A stretch of 64,000 nt of DNA from Ananas comosus. Taxonomy: Eukaryota > Streptophyta > Magnoliopsida > Poales > Bromeliaceae. Positions 23,029 through 33,599 of the stretch are shown here, piece by piece. The number at the start of each line of letters is the position of its first letter. Position 1 is the first letter of the stretch. Made by a program: the position numbers and the translations under genes. The notes beneath the pieces were generated by a model that was given only the letters and a program-made list of their open reading frames with translations, did not search any database and was not told the origin of the DNA. The stretch spans positions 10,620,764 through 10,684,763 of the forward strand of contig NC_033640.1 of the NCBI RefSeq assembly GCF_001540865.1, given 5' to 3'.

Positions 23029-25440
23029 TTATCTACAGCTGGTGCCAGAAGTTAATGAAGGCTCAGGGGGCATGGGAACATCCACGGCTCCTTCGAGCAT
23101 CTGCGTCACCTTTCGCATGGTAGGCCTCAACGACGGCTCTTCTTGTACGCACCACAAAGCCACCATTACGAACTGCTCCACCCTCTTCATGTCGGCCGTG
23201 GCTTCTTCGTCGCCATCCACCGCCAAGTCCACCCTCCCTTCTCTGTAGCAGTCATTCACCCAATACGTCAGTATTACCTGCTCCTCGTCGCCAATCTCCG
23301 CTTCCACGTTCCTTCTGCAGCATATGATCTCCAGTAAAATGACCCCAAAACTGTAGACGTCCACCTTGGATGTGATTCTCACGTTCCTGAACCACTCGGG
23401 CGCAACATACCCTCGCGTCCCTCTGATGCCGGTGTTCGTCTGAGTTTGGTCCGTCTTAAGAAGCTTTGCCAAGCCGAAGTCCGAGATCTTTGCGACGAAA
23501 TTTTCGTCGAGTAGTATGTTTTGAGGCTTTATGTCGCAGTGGATGATCCGAGTGCTGCACTCTTCATGCAAGTATAGCAGGCCCCTTGCGACCCCAAGTG
23601 CGATCTGGACTCGACGGTTCCAATCCGGCCTTGGACCATTGAAAAGGAATTGGGTTAATGATCTGTTGCTCATGAACTCGTAGACTAGAAGCCGCTCTTT
23701 TCCTTCATTGCAGTAGCCGAGCAGTCGGACAAGGTTCTTGTGGTGGGTCTTCCCGATCGCCTGCATTTCAACTGCAAACTCCTTTTCTGTCTCAGGCAAG
23801 GCCTTGCCAATTTTCTTGACTGCGATACAGGTGTCGTATTTGTCCTGCAAGTATCCCTTGTACACCACACCGGAGGCGCCGCTGCCGACCTCCTCTCTGA
23901 ACCCGTTTGTTGCCTTCTCGAGCTCTCTGTAGGTAAAGCAGCGGAGACTTAGCCCGACCGTGCTCAGGTCGGGACCTAGCTTCGCATTTCTTCGAATGCG
24001 GAAGCCGTAAAAGGTGATGAAAATGATTGCCGCGATGAGAAGAAGGTTAAAAAATGCAGAGCTCCCTAGAAGCACAGAACCCACCAAGATCAAAGTCCTC
24101 TTATCGTTCTTCTTATTCGCGGGCATAAGAGTAGCAGGTTGTATCTGCGAATAGTTCCCTTTCGGTATTTTGACTAGAAGTGTTCTTTGGACGTAACTGC
24201 CGACCCTTCCGTTGGACAGAGGGAGCTTCTTCTTCCAGCAGTCCTGATCATTATACACCACAACAGCGCAGAAGCAATCGCTCAAGCAATTATTCCTGCA
24301 AAGTTCATTATTGAGGGGTTGGTAATGCTCATAATCTGCCAAAGGCCAATCTACATTTTTTAGCTCAACCGTGTCGAACAATCCTTGATCCACCTCTGTT
24401 CCCTCTGCATGGCAATTGTGCACCGCGAAATTAGGCTTACAACCTCTATATTTTCGGCTCGGATCCAGGTAGGAATAGTGAGGCGGGCACTCACAATCCA
24501 CGCTCTGGTTTCCGTTTAACTTGCAGTAGCTGTTGAACCCGCAGACGCCACTCCCAGTTTCCGTGAACATCGCCTGACAGATGTCCAGAGGTTGGAGGTC
24601 CACCGCCGACCACCCTCCGTTCGTGCTGTTCTTTGGATACACATATTGCCGGAGGACCCCATCGGGATCAAGCGTCGCTCTTTGGTAGAACATAGACAGC
24701 GAGTAGCTCCCCGCAGAGACGACTGGGAAGTCGTTGCCGTTCGCGAGAGCCAGGTAGATGCTGCCCGTCTCATTGTAGACCAACTTCGTTCCGATGCCGA
24801 CGGTGTGGCTTGCCCAGTATGGATCGTACGAGAATCCGGAGGGCTGCACGATTGGATAGAACACAAGATTTCCATCCTGTTGGACGCTGAGAATAAACCT
24901 CCCGGGCATATAATCGGTGTCCATTAGCCGGGCTCGGAGCATGCTACCCTGGCTGAGCACTTGGGAAGGCAATATGGTGTCAGACGGATTGTCAAAACTC
25001 TGCCATGAGATTGATCCGTCAGAGCTGGCGAGCACAAAGTTGCCCGTGTCGAGCATGGCGGCGTAGTCGGCGGTGCTGCCTGTTCCGCTGGTCCATATCT
25101 GTTGACCAGTTTGGTCCTCGAGGGAGAGGTACCCGTTGGAGACGAGCTGCAATTTGTCTCCAGATTGCACCGGCTGGGTGCCGCCTCCGAGGTACCAAAC
25201 GGTGGTCTTGTTGGGTATCTTGTCGAACCAGATGGCGAGGAGGAAGAGGTTGGGGTCGGTGTCGAGGGGGCGGAAGCCGAAGGCAAAGTCCCCGGAGGGG
25301 GAGCGCCAGGTGGTGTTGTCGCCGATGGGGGTGAGGCAGGAGCCCAGGCTTATATTACTGTTGGATTGAGCAAGCGAATTAGGTATGATAGGCGGCAGAA
25401 GAATGAAGAGGGAGAGCAAAACGGAAGATGAGATCGCCAT
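23029..25440 (-). CDS. G-type lectin S-receptor-like Ser/Thr kinase, copy 2
   Basis: A single exon of 803 residues, colinear with copy 1 in every domain: signal peptide, bulb-type lectin, S-locus glycoprotein region, EGF-like, PAN-like, membrane span and kinase. It has the same non-[10 protein letters not shown], intact DFG and GTRGYVAPE. Differences are scattered substitutions, most of them in the extracellular half, plus a few extra residues just before the membrane span (LMPANKKNDK). The last ten residues also differ: copy 1 ends YNFNLVR, whereas copy 2 ends TSGTSCR because a short indel shifts the frame next to the stop. All catalytic residues are kept, so the protein looks functional. 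The ligand is unknown. Confidence 0.95.
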   Translation of the reverse strand: MAISSSVLLSLFILLPPIIPNSLAQSNSNISLGSCLTPIGDNTTWRSPSGDFAFGFRPLDTDPNLFLLAIWFDKIPNKTTVWYLGGGTQPVQSGDKLQLVSNGYLSLEDQTGQQIWTSGTGSTADYAAMLDTGNFVLASSDGSISWQSFDNPSDTILPSQVLSQGSMLRARLMDTDYMPGRFILSVQQDGNLVFYPIVQPSGFSYDPYWASHTVGIGTKLVYNETGSIYLALANGNDFPVVSAGSYSLSMFYQRATLDPDGVLRQYVYPKNSTNGGWSAVDLQPLDICQAMFTETGSGVCGFNSYCKLNGNQSVDCECPPHYSYLDPSRKYRGCKPNFAVHNCHAEGTEVDQGLFDTVELKNVDWPLADYEHYQPLNNELCRNNCLSDCFCAVVVYNDQDCWKKKLPLSNGRVGSYVQRTLLVKIPKGNYSQIQPATLMPANKKNDKRTLILVGSVLLGSSAFFNLLLIAAIIFITFYGFRIRRNAKLGPDLSTVGLSLRCFTYRELEKATNGFREEVGSGASGVVYKGYLQDKYDTCIAVKKIGKALPETEKEFAVEMQAIGKTHHKNLVRLLGYCNEGKERLLVYEFMSNRSLTQFLFNGPRPDWNRRVQIALGVARGLLYLHEECSTRIIHCDIKPQNILLDENFVAKISDFGLAKLLKTDQTQTNTGIRGTRGYVAPEWFRNVRITSKVDVYSFGVILLEIICCRRNVEAEIGDEEQVILTYWVNDCYREGRVDLAVDGDEEATADMKRVEQFVMVALWCVQEEPSLRPTMRKVTQMLEGAVDVPMPPEPSLTSGTSCR

Positions 25441-25970
25441 TGTTTCCTCTCCGGAGATGGATTGGGCGCAGTATTATTATTATTATTATTAGAATTAAAA
25501 ACATTACATTGTTGACCATCAAATGCGTGTAGCATAGTCGTGGCTAAGAGATGCAGACAGCATCAGCCTTGTTGCGTGCGACGACCTGGACAAAGACTAG
25601 TTGACATGGAATATATATATAAATTGTAAGTGTATTTTTCGTGATTAAGGGGGCATGTGGAAGGTTGGTTGGTTGATGGGTAGCGCGGTTGAACAATTGC
25701 ATAGAAAGCGGGTTGTCCCGGTACAGTTAATGTGGAAAAATGTTGAGACTTTTATACTAGATGGGAAAAGAAAACGAGGTTTTTTTTAAAATTTTTTTTT
25801 TTTTTTTTTATTTACCTTGTTCTTTTTTGTTTCTACTGGAACTTAATTATCTCTTTGATTTGGACTTTGAACCAGAACGTAGAGTTTTGATTTTAAATGC
25901 CTTGGTTTTCACGAACTCTTGGCCCTTTTTTAGCTTGGAATTCTGATTGGTTTGAGCTTCTCAAAGAAAT
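25441..25970. other. Upstream region of lectin kinase 2
   Basis: Parts match 21203-21440 upstream of copy 1 (for example GCGACGACCTGGAC and ATTTTCGTGATTA), so the duplication includes the proximal promoter. There is an (ATT)n run at about 25471-25490. I see no separate gene. Confidence 0.6.
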
Positions 25971-25983
25971 AATAGTAGTAATC

Positions 25984-26093
25984 TTTTTTTTCTTTTCTTT
26001 TTTTTTTGGCTTTCTTTTCTCTTTGGGCCTGGATGCCCCACACTTGTAGCTTAATCTATCAGTCTAATGAATGAAGCGGGTAGCGTGCTACTT

Positions 26094-26151
<58 letters not shown>
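25984..26151 (+). mobile_element. Truncated LINE 3' tail ending in (CT)n(TA)n
   Basis: The insertion of about 168 bp is flanked by the exact 12-bp repeat ATAGTAGTAATC at 25972-25983 and 26152-26163. Its core is the LINE/SINE 3' motif ATGAATGAAGCGGGTAGCGT followed by GCTAC. After it, where a poly(A) would be expected, lie (CT)n and (TA)n runs. The body is too short to include any coding part. Confidence 0.75.
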
Positions 26152-26154
<3 letters not shown>

Positions 26155-26210
26155 GTAGTAATCATTTCACTGAAATCTGCTAATTGCGAATACTATTCTA
26201 TTAGATTGAC

Positions 26211-26376
26211 CTTTTTTTTTTTGAGAGAGAGAGAGATAGGTAGCATGCTACCCGTTTCGTTTATTTCATTTACAAAAATAAGTTTAGCTGGAAATGTGAA
26301 TCAACTAAGATTCGAACTTGGATATCGGGTATCAACCTCCAAGCTTTTTGCCACTTGTTTTAGGCACGGTCAGTCA
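26211..26376 (-). mobile_element. tRNA-derived SINE copy 5
   Basis: Flanked by the exact repeat ATTAGATTGAC at 26200-26210 and 26377-26387. The minus strand has head, B-box (AAGTTCGAATCTTAG), linker and the tail GGGTAGCATGCTACCTATCT followed by CT repeats and poly(A). Confidence 0.87.
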
Positions 26377-26518
26377 ATTAGATTGACTTTTAGTGTATGT
26401 TGGAGTTTGTCATGATAAGTCTCTTTTTTGTGAATTTTTTTTTCCAAAGAAAAGAAGAGAACTTAAGTTTGATTTCCGCATTAGTCATGTAAGGGTATAG
26501 TTATCTATGTTTTTGTTG

Positions 26519-27620
26519 TTTTTTTTTTTTTTAGGAGAAAAGTAGCACACTATCCGCTATATTCATTGAATTGATGAACTAAGCTACAGAGGTGAGGCAA
26601 TCAGAGCCTCGAAAAAAAAGAAAGAAGAAAAACCACTGCTACTACTACATGCGTTGCTTTGTAGAGAGGAGGTGATCCCAATCCTTTATCAACTGTTTGA
26701 GCTTGTGAAACTTTTCTCTTACGAACAGTACGGATATCGTGGAGTGGCGATGGAACAACGACCGAAAGTTTACAGTTAAATCTATGTACGATTTCATCAC
26801 CGACGCAGGCCTACGAGACCCAAGTTGCGTACATATCTGGAATTTAAAAATCCCGACCAAAATAAAAGTATTCATCTGGATTCTACTTCGTAAGAGACTA
26901 CTTACGGCCGATAGATTGATACGCCGAGGTTGCCCGGTGAATCCGTACTGCATTTTCTGTGCAGTCGCATTGGAGGACTGTGACCATCTTTTTCGGGAAT
27001 GTGTCTTCGTCAGATACCTCCTTCTGTTGGCGGGGAGTTCGATTACTTGGGAGCCTGACATTTGCGATGTCAGGAGCCTATGGTCGCGGACAGCTAATCT
27101 CCCCAATGCCCGGCCAAGAATGATAAGCCTCATACGTCTGGCGGCGATCTGGTGGGTCGTCTGGACAGAGCGCAACAATTTTATATTCCGGGATGTGGCT
27201 ACGAACGCTGACCGAGTTGCGGAACGGGTCGATTCGTTGAGGAAAGACTGGACTGAAGCGCTTGACCTGTGAACGCGCAATCCGCCGAGATATCGACTTC
27301 AGGAATACTCGCTTTCTACCTTGCCTTTTTTGGGTCACTCTTCTGTACTATCCGCTGGGGTGGTTTTTTGTTTTTTCTTCTTCTCTGTCCTTTGTTTTGT
27401 TCGTTTTCTTTCTAGGTTCCTCTCCCGCTTAGGAGGCCTTAGCTGCCTTCATTTTGTACGCTAAATTCATTTTCCTTAATGAATGAAGCAGGTAGCTTGC
27501 TACCTATTTTCTCAAAAAAAAAAAAAAACTGTTTGAGCTTGTGAACTACTTGCACCGGGTCCGTTTCGATCTTTCTAAAGATTGTATTGTTTCTGGCCTT
27601 CCAAATGATCCGCTAGCAAC
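26519..27620 (-). mobile_element. Older LINE fragment, split by a second LINE
   Basis: On the minus strand the two parts 27546-27620 and 26519-26709 join across the nested insertion into one open frame, with RIIWKARNNTIFRKIE in the first part and LKQLIKDWDHLLSTKQRM in the second. This is the C-terminal end of the zinc-binding reverse-transcriptase domain (zf-RVT) of plant non-LTR elements. A 3' UTR follows, then AATGAATATAGCGGATAGTG and a poly(A), seen as poly(T) from 26519. The element is 5'-truncated. An approximate duplication (CTATGTTTTTGTTG and CTATTTTTGTTG) lies on either side. The target sequence is the duplicated promoter flank of lectin kinase 2. Confidence 0.8.
26710..27526 (+). mobile_element. 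5'-truncated LINE with zf-RVT coding end
   Basis: Flanked by the exact 19-bp target duplication AACTGTTTGAGCTTGTGAA at 26691-26709 and 27527-27545. The open frame to 27272 encodes the C-terminal part of a non-LTR ORF2, with DIVEWRWNNDRKFTVKSMYD, the cysteine/histidine zinc-binding pattern CIFCAVALEDCDHLFREC and WWVVWTERNNFIFRD. About 250 bp of 3' UTR follow, ending AATGAATGAAGCAGGTAGCT, then TGCTACC and a poly(A) of about 15. It inserted into the older minus-strand LINE, so it is the younger of the two. The RT catalytic part is missing, so it is dead. Confidence 0.93.
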
Positions 27621-27629
27621 CTACTAATA

Positions 27630-28390
27630 AACTATTTTTGTTGTTAACTTTCATGTTGCGCCGGTGATCTCTGCTGTGCCTGTGAGCAAGAATGTTATGA
27701 GATACTAAACAACTTAATTTCTTCTGCAGGGAAGGAGGTGTTTTAAGTGAAAACTGCTGTGTTTCTTGGAGTATGGGGTTCTTCTGGTTGTATAGTTCTT
27801 CTCCAAAAATCATCTTCGTTATACTAGTGCAAATGTAAAAAGCTTACCATTTCGAACCATGAAAAGATTAATAAAGCTAGCGATTGTTTTGGGGCACATA
27901 ACTAGAAGGATTTTGTTGTGCTGATCCTTTCAGGGATAACTTAATTTTGACCCTACTATTTGTAGGATCAAATGCTGTTATATTTCTTTTGAAAGGTCAA
28001 ACTAGCTAGCTAGAGGAGAAACTTAGAATATTAAATAGATCAAATGCTTTAATTATAAGACACTGAACATGAGCTTATGATAGAAGCAGAAGTAATGCAT
28101 GCTGGTTGCGGTAGTTTTAAAGATGATGAACATATTCAGGTTGTAAAGTTTATCTTCTTTCATTTCCCAAGAGTCTTTCAAAAATTTAATTTCTTACCCA
28201 ACATCAACATCTTTTTTTGTTCCATTATAAGTTGCTATTGTCCATTTATTTTTTGAATCCAGATTTGATTTCTGTATATGTATATATATACAAAATTTTG
28301 AGTCGATTCGAATAATTTCAAGTCAAAATTCATATTCAAATTTATTTTATTTAATTTCAAACTAAATATATCGAGTTTAAGATTGAGTGA
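27630..28390. other. 5' flank of duplicated unit 2 and spacer
   Basis: 27630-27880 is homologous to 21540-22000 (see the unit 1 flank). The rest is spacer with no gene that I can see. Confidence 0.65.
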
Positions 28391-28395
28391 AAAGT

Positions 28396-28566
28396 ACTGA
28401 CCGTCCCTAGAACAAGTGGCAAAGGGCTTGGTGGTAGGTATCCGAAACTCAAGTTTGAATTCTAGTTGATTCACATTTATAGTTAAGTTTATTTCTAAAT
28501 GAAATAAACGAAGCCGGCAGCGTGCTACCTATTTCTCTAAAAAAAAAAGAAAAAAAAAAGAAAAAA
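28396..28566 (+). mobile_element. tRNA-derived SINE copy 6
   Basis: One of the best preserved copies. The head TGACCGTCCCTAGAACAAGT carries an A-box-like core, then AAGTTTGAATTCTAG at the B-box position, the TTGATTCACATTTATAGTTA linker, ATAAACGAAGCCGGCAGCGT and GCTACC, and an A-rich tail with G interruptions. I could not define a target duplication. Confidence 0.8.
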
Positions 28567-28859
28567 GCGAGCCGAGTCTGAGAAAAAAAGGGTGGTTCAT
28601 CAATCACACATTCACACCCACTCCACATTGTCGCGGCCGAAATTTCGGTAGTGTGTAATCCTCACGCGGTGAAAAAGGCTCACCGGTTGCGTCGGTAGTT
28701 CACAACTTCGATCCACGGATCGGACGGCTGATACCGTACATACACCCAAAAAGACATACCATCACGTCTCCTGATGGTGCCACGTGTCTCTCCTTGGACG
28801 AGCTCTCGCCTATAGGCAGTCGCCCCACTCACCGACGCGAAGCATCGAAGCTCAGGTGA

Positions 28860-29511
28860 GAGAGACGCATCTCTCTCTCTCTCCTATCTCTACGAGGGGT
28901 GGATCGAATGGAACCCTAATCTCCGATCTACGAAGAATCGGATCCGCGAAGCCTCCGATCTCGAATCGCTTCGCCGTTGGAGTTGCTGGATCTAATTCGT
29001 ATTGCTGTGTGTGGATTCTTCCTCTCTCGTCTCGATTTGCTCTTTGGATCGGTAGTATCATTCATTTGCTGCTGATTTATCTATTTTTGGATCTAATTTG
29101 CGGTTGTTGAGGTAGATGGATTGCTATGTTGCTCTTAAAGATTGAGTACTCCTTGAGTTGTGTCTTACTATAGGAAGAATTATGGCTTAGGTGTAGCTAA
29201 ATAGCATATGTTTCATCAATATTCATCTCTCTCGTGCCCTAGATCTAGTCTGAATCTTCAGTTACTGGAACATTGACTGTTAGATTCCAATGTTGGGATT
29301 GATTGAAGTATTGTTCATTGAGAAGTGTTTTTAAGCTCCTTTTCTGGAGTTACTTAGTCTAAAGTTTACATTTTCCTGATTATCAAACTCTTCTTATTAC
29401 AGATAGTAAGAATTTTGGATGATATCGTTGCTGAACTGTGTGTTAGTAGGGAAGTTGTAGATTATCTGTGTCTGGAAATAGTAGGACTTCTTCCGGTTGC
29501 TCATTTTCGCT
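28860..29511 (+). promoter_or_regulatory. Inferred 5' UTR and intron of the NAK-type kinase
   Basis: A CT-rich leader begins near 28870. A plausible untranslated exon ends at GATCG/GTAGTA (29051), and the next exon begins after TTATTACAG at 29402, 109 bases before the start codon. A CACGTG core lies at about 28782-28787. Borders are inferred from splice consensus only. Confidence 0.45.
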
Positions 29512-32500
29512 ATGTGGAGGTTCAAACCATTCTCTGGGAAAGAACCCTCTGGCTTGGAAGGCCGAACAGTCGATGTCGGAAATGTGAAGATCACTGTCCG
29601 AAATGCTATAGCAGAAGGGGGATTTTCCTGCGTATACATTGCGCATGATGTGATGCATCCGTCGAAACAATATGCTCTGAAGCACATGATTTGCAATGAT
29701 AGAGAAACGCTCGATCTTGTAATGAAGGAGATCCAAGTGATGAAGCTGCTTAAAGGGCACCCTAATGTTGTCACACCTGTTGCTCATACCATATTGGATA
29801 TGGGTAGGACAAAAGAAGCTTTGCTTGTGATGGAGTTCTGTGAAAAATCGTTGGTTAGCGTGTTGGACAGCAGAGGCACAGGGTACTTTGAGGAGAAACA
29901 GATACTTTTGATTTTTAGGGATATTTGCAATGCGGTGTTTGCAATGCATGGCCAGTCACCACCCATTGCCCACAGGTATGTGGATTGTGGACCTTCTATG
30001 CTGACCTCTTTTCTGCAAATTTTGTTGTTCAAGTAATTCCAAGGGAAAGTTATTCAGCTGCTTTCTGGGATTTACATTCTTTATTTTGCTGTAATACCAC
30101 GAGATTAAATGCTCATTTAGTTCTGGTAGACTAGTAACAGTCGTTAGAACAATCCATGGTGGAGTAGTTATTATCCTGGGTCAATTGATCAATGAGACGT
30201 GATTCTTTGTTTTCTCAAGTGACTGTTTTATTTATTCGGTTCTCTTTCTGATCTTTCCTGTGTAGCATTAGATGAAGCAATGAGCCATTTTTAAAAGTAT
30301 TTTTATGCTTAATGTTCTACAATTCTAAGTAGCTTGTTGGCCTTTTGGGCTTAGCTGGAGGTTTCAAACATTGTTGTTTGCTTTAGCAATATTTGACAAT
30401 TGAACAAACTTTCCATTATCTGGCAACTGCTTTTGAGGGTCCAGGAGGTAATTTTTGCTTCCCACTTGAGCGAAAATCTTTATACCTCTTTGTTGCTAAG
30501 TGCTTGGCTTCCGCTTATCTAGTAAAGTAGCTGTTGTTAAATATGGGCCAACCAGAAGATCAGTATGTTAAGATATCTGAAAGGCCTGATTATCTTATCA
30601 TATGGACTCTTTATTTAACTGCAGAGATTTGAAAGTTGAAAATGTTTTGCTTGGATCTGATGGAGCTTGGAAACTGTGTGATTTTGGAAGCACAACGACC
30701 AACCACAAGTGCTTTGACAGGCCAGAAGAGATGGGAGTTGAAGAAGATAATATTAGAAAGCATACAACCCCTGCATATAGAGCCCCTGAGGTTTAACTGA
30801 ATAAGTGCTTTCCTTTTGCATTTTGCAAGTCAGTAACTGTGATGATTTCTTTAAAGTGGAAGACAACTTAATCCGTATTTTGGTTTTTAATGCAGATGTG
30901 GGATCTTTACAGGAAGGAAGTTATAAGTGAAAAAGTGGACATTTGGGTGAGTAATTAAACCTGGAAAATTTTGTTTTGTACCTTATGTTATCGTATGCTC
31001 AGTGCAATTTTTTTGAGCTTTGGATTTTGTTGCTATAAAATTGTTCTTAAATAATTCTTTTACAGATAGTAGTTCTGATGCTACTTTTTCACATATGAAG
31101 AGTTATTATTGATTTTAGTGACCGTCAATATGCCAACTAAGAATTAGCTATCAATTACTGTATTTACATCTGGCAGGCTCTTGGATGCCTTCTTTACAGA
31201 CTCTGCTACCTGAAATCTGCATTTGATGGTGAATCAAAGCTTCAAATTCTGAATGGAAACTATAAGATACCAGAGTTGCCCAAATACAGTACTTCGATTG
31301 TGCAACTGATCAGGGACATGCTTGAAGGTTCTCCGAATAACAGACCGGACATCACTCAGGTAAGTGCTTTGCTTGATAGGCCATTCATCTCCAAGAAAGT
31401 AGGTTAGGATAGAGTTGTTGACTGTGTTAGGATGAGAAGGTCGAAATGAGCGATATGTCCTTTTATAACAAACTTCTTGTACTAAATGACAGGTTTGGTT
31501 CCGTGTTAACGGAGAACTACCTATGGAGTTACAGAAAGACCTACCTGACGGAGCTCCATCCAATACTGGTCTCCATCCTCCTGCTTTGAATTTGCCTGAT
31601 GAAGGTGAAAATTGCTCCAACACTGTCTAAGTCGCTTCTAGTTTTTTGCAAATGGAAGTTAATTGTCTCAATTAATGGATATGCAATTCTAAGATTTTGA
31701 ATCTATCACGATTTCACCAATTTTAGCTCTCCATGCCAATTTCCAACAAATGTTCGAACCCAATATTTATGCTCTACACATACATATATTAGCTTGACGC
31801 ATGCATTAAATGTACTGTGTACTGATGAGTTAGTCACAATGACAAGCTCTTGATTGTATAAGAAATAACCGGCTTTTTGGAACAGCTGGCAGCTTTAACT
31901 AAAGACAAATTTAATATTTTCTTATCGATCCTCTGGGCCTTCCTCTTAAGTTGTGTACGAATCTTCGACATCAGCTTTAAAGTTTCATGATTATGGAATC
32001 AGATAACTGTTTTTGCAGTAGGTCCCAAAAGGACTCCTTTGATGCCTAGAAGGAGCCCTCCTCCACCACCTTCATCAAGAGAACAGGTGAGAAACATCTC
32101 ACCTTCTACTGAGAAGGCTACACAGCACTCTAGATCCTCTCCTGGTATGTCGAAAGCAGCCGAAGCTCCACTAGGGGTATTTTGGTCCACACAGCATGCA
32201 CAAGATTCGCAAGCCGCTGAAACTAATAAACCCCCCTTATTTGATGAAGAGCCAATAAAACCATCATTCAACCAAAATCAGAATATACTAGACACTAGAT
32301 CCAGCCCTCCAGCAGAAAGGCCTGTTCGATCTGGACAGTCTGTTGGAAAAAGTGTGCGGACCAACTTTAGGTCCAATGATGGTGCTAGTGAAGACTTTGA
32401 AATAAGATTTTTCCCCGATTTGCAGCACGGTTCACACAAAACAAAATTATCTCATCCTGAGAGCAAACCAACCTTTAAGAACGAGGCATCCAATAACTTT

Positions 32501-33541
32501 GTTGGCGAGTTCGATAGCAATAATGGCAATGTGTCAAGGATTAAAGAGCTTGAATTAGAGTTGGACAACTTAAAGGAGCAGCTAAAGAAAGCTAACTTGG
32601 AAAAGGCTGAAATAACATCCAAATATGAGAAGCTGTCTGCCATCTGCCGCTCCCAGAGACAGGAGATTCAGGAGCTGAAGCATGCAATTGCAGCAACCCC
32701 ATCACCGCCGAACAAAGATGGTTCAAAGAGGGATAGCTCACCAGGAAACTCTCAGGTAAAATCCCTTGTACATCTTTTTTTATCAATGTTTATCAGTTAT
32801 ACAAGCTTTCTGGCTCTTCAATGATGCTTTTGTGTCGTCTCATCTACTAATTTCCGCAAGTAAATTATATTTATTATAGCAAGTGCCTCCTTGGCCTAGT
32901 CCTTTTGCTTTCAGCTACAACAATCTGAGTAGAGCATTGGGGATGTTGTGTCGGAATCTGAAATGAGCCTCTGAGTTCTGAAGCAAAAGCTCCAAATAGA
33001 GTTTCTGTTTCTTTTTTTGTAGAGAGAATTGGGAGGTGCATAACAAAAAAAACTTTAGTGCTTCTCCTAGAAGTATTACTCAAACAGCACTTCGTCAAAT
33101 AGAAATACACGCCACTGTCCGAACGCACAGGCCCAAAGCTTGATAGGCTAGTAGTGTCAAACTAACTTACTGGCCTTAGTCGCATGACTCTAAATGTTTA
33201 AGCCTAAATTAACAATACTAATATTCTAGGAACTCCAGCATGGGATATTTGCCGGTGGCTCTCCATCATGTAGCTTTGGGACTGAGCCTGAAAGGTGGCA
33301 GGCTTTCAGCAATGAAAAAGCTCAGACTGCATCCATCAATGGCCAGCAGAATTCAACAAAGCAAACAACTGCAGCGCCCTCGAATGATGTGTGGGGCTTC
33401 GGTCTTGAAAATTTTAGAGCGACGCCGACACCAAGCGTTGCACATATATCCGCTAGTAAGACTCATGGAAGTTCTTCCCAGAGATTTGGCAGTGGTGTCG
33501 CGAGGAAGGTGGAACAGCCATCAGGATGGACTGGCTTCTAG
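29512..33541 (+). CDS. NAK/AAK1-family Ser/Thr kinase
   Basis: Seven coding exons (29512-29975, 30625-30790, 30896-30946, 31177-31359, 31493-31604, 32019-32755, 33230-33541) join in phase into 674 residues. The kinase domain opens with AEGGFSCVYIAHD (about 34-46). Lysine 57 is in YALKHM, the catalytic loop is HRDLKVEN (154-161), DFG is at 174-176, and the family-specific TTPAYRAPEMWDL follows. These features place it with AP2-associated/cyclin-G-associated kinases (Ark1/Prk1/NAK), which act on clathrin-adaptor and endocytic proteins in animals and yeast; the plant role is inferred. A proline- and serine-rich linker follows, then a predicted coiled coil (about 499-552, ELELELDNLKEQLKKANLEK) and a C-terminus ending QPSGWTGF. 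The start ATG is the first in the exon followed by WRFKPF. A CTG-type leader start is not needed. Confidence 0.92.
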
Positions 33542-33599
33542 AGTTTCTGCCGAGACAAAAGCTTGTACTGTAGGTGTGTTTGGAGGACGGCAGTAATGA

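Noticed and set aside
32080..32090. Possible GT donor (GAACAG/GTGAGA) inside exon 6 of the NAK-type kinase
   Set aside because: The frame stays open for another 670 bp with a coiled coil and ends at a good donor (CTCAG/GTAAAA) that joins in phase to the last exon.
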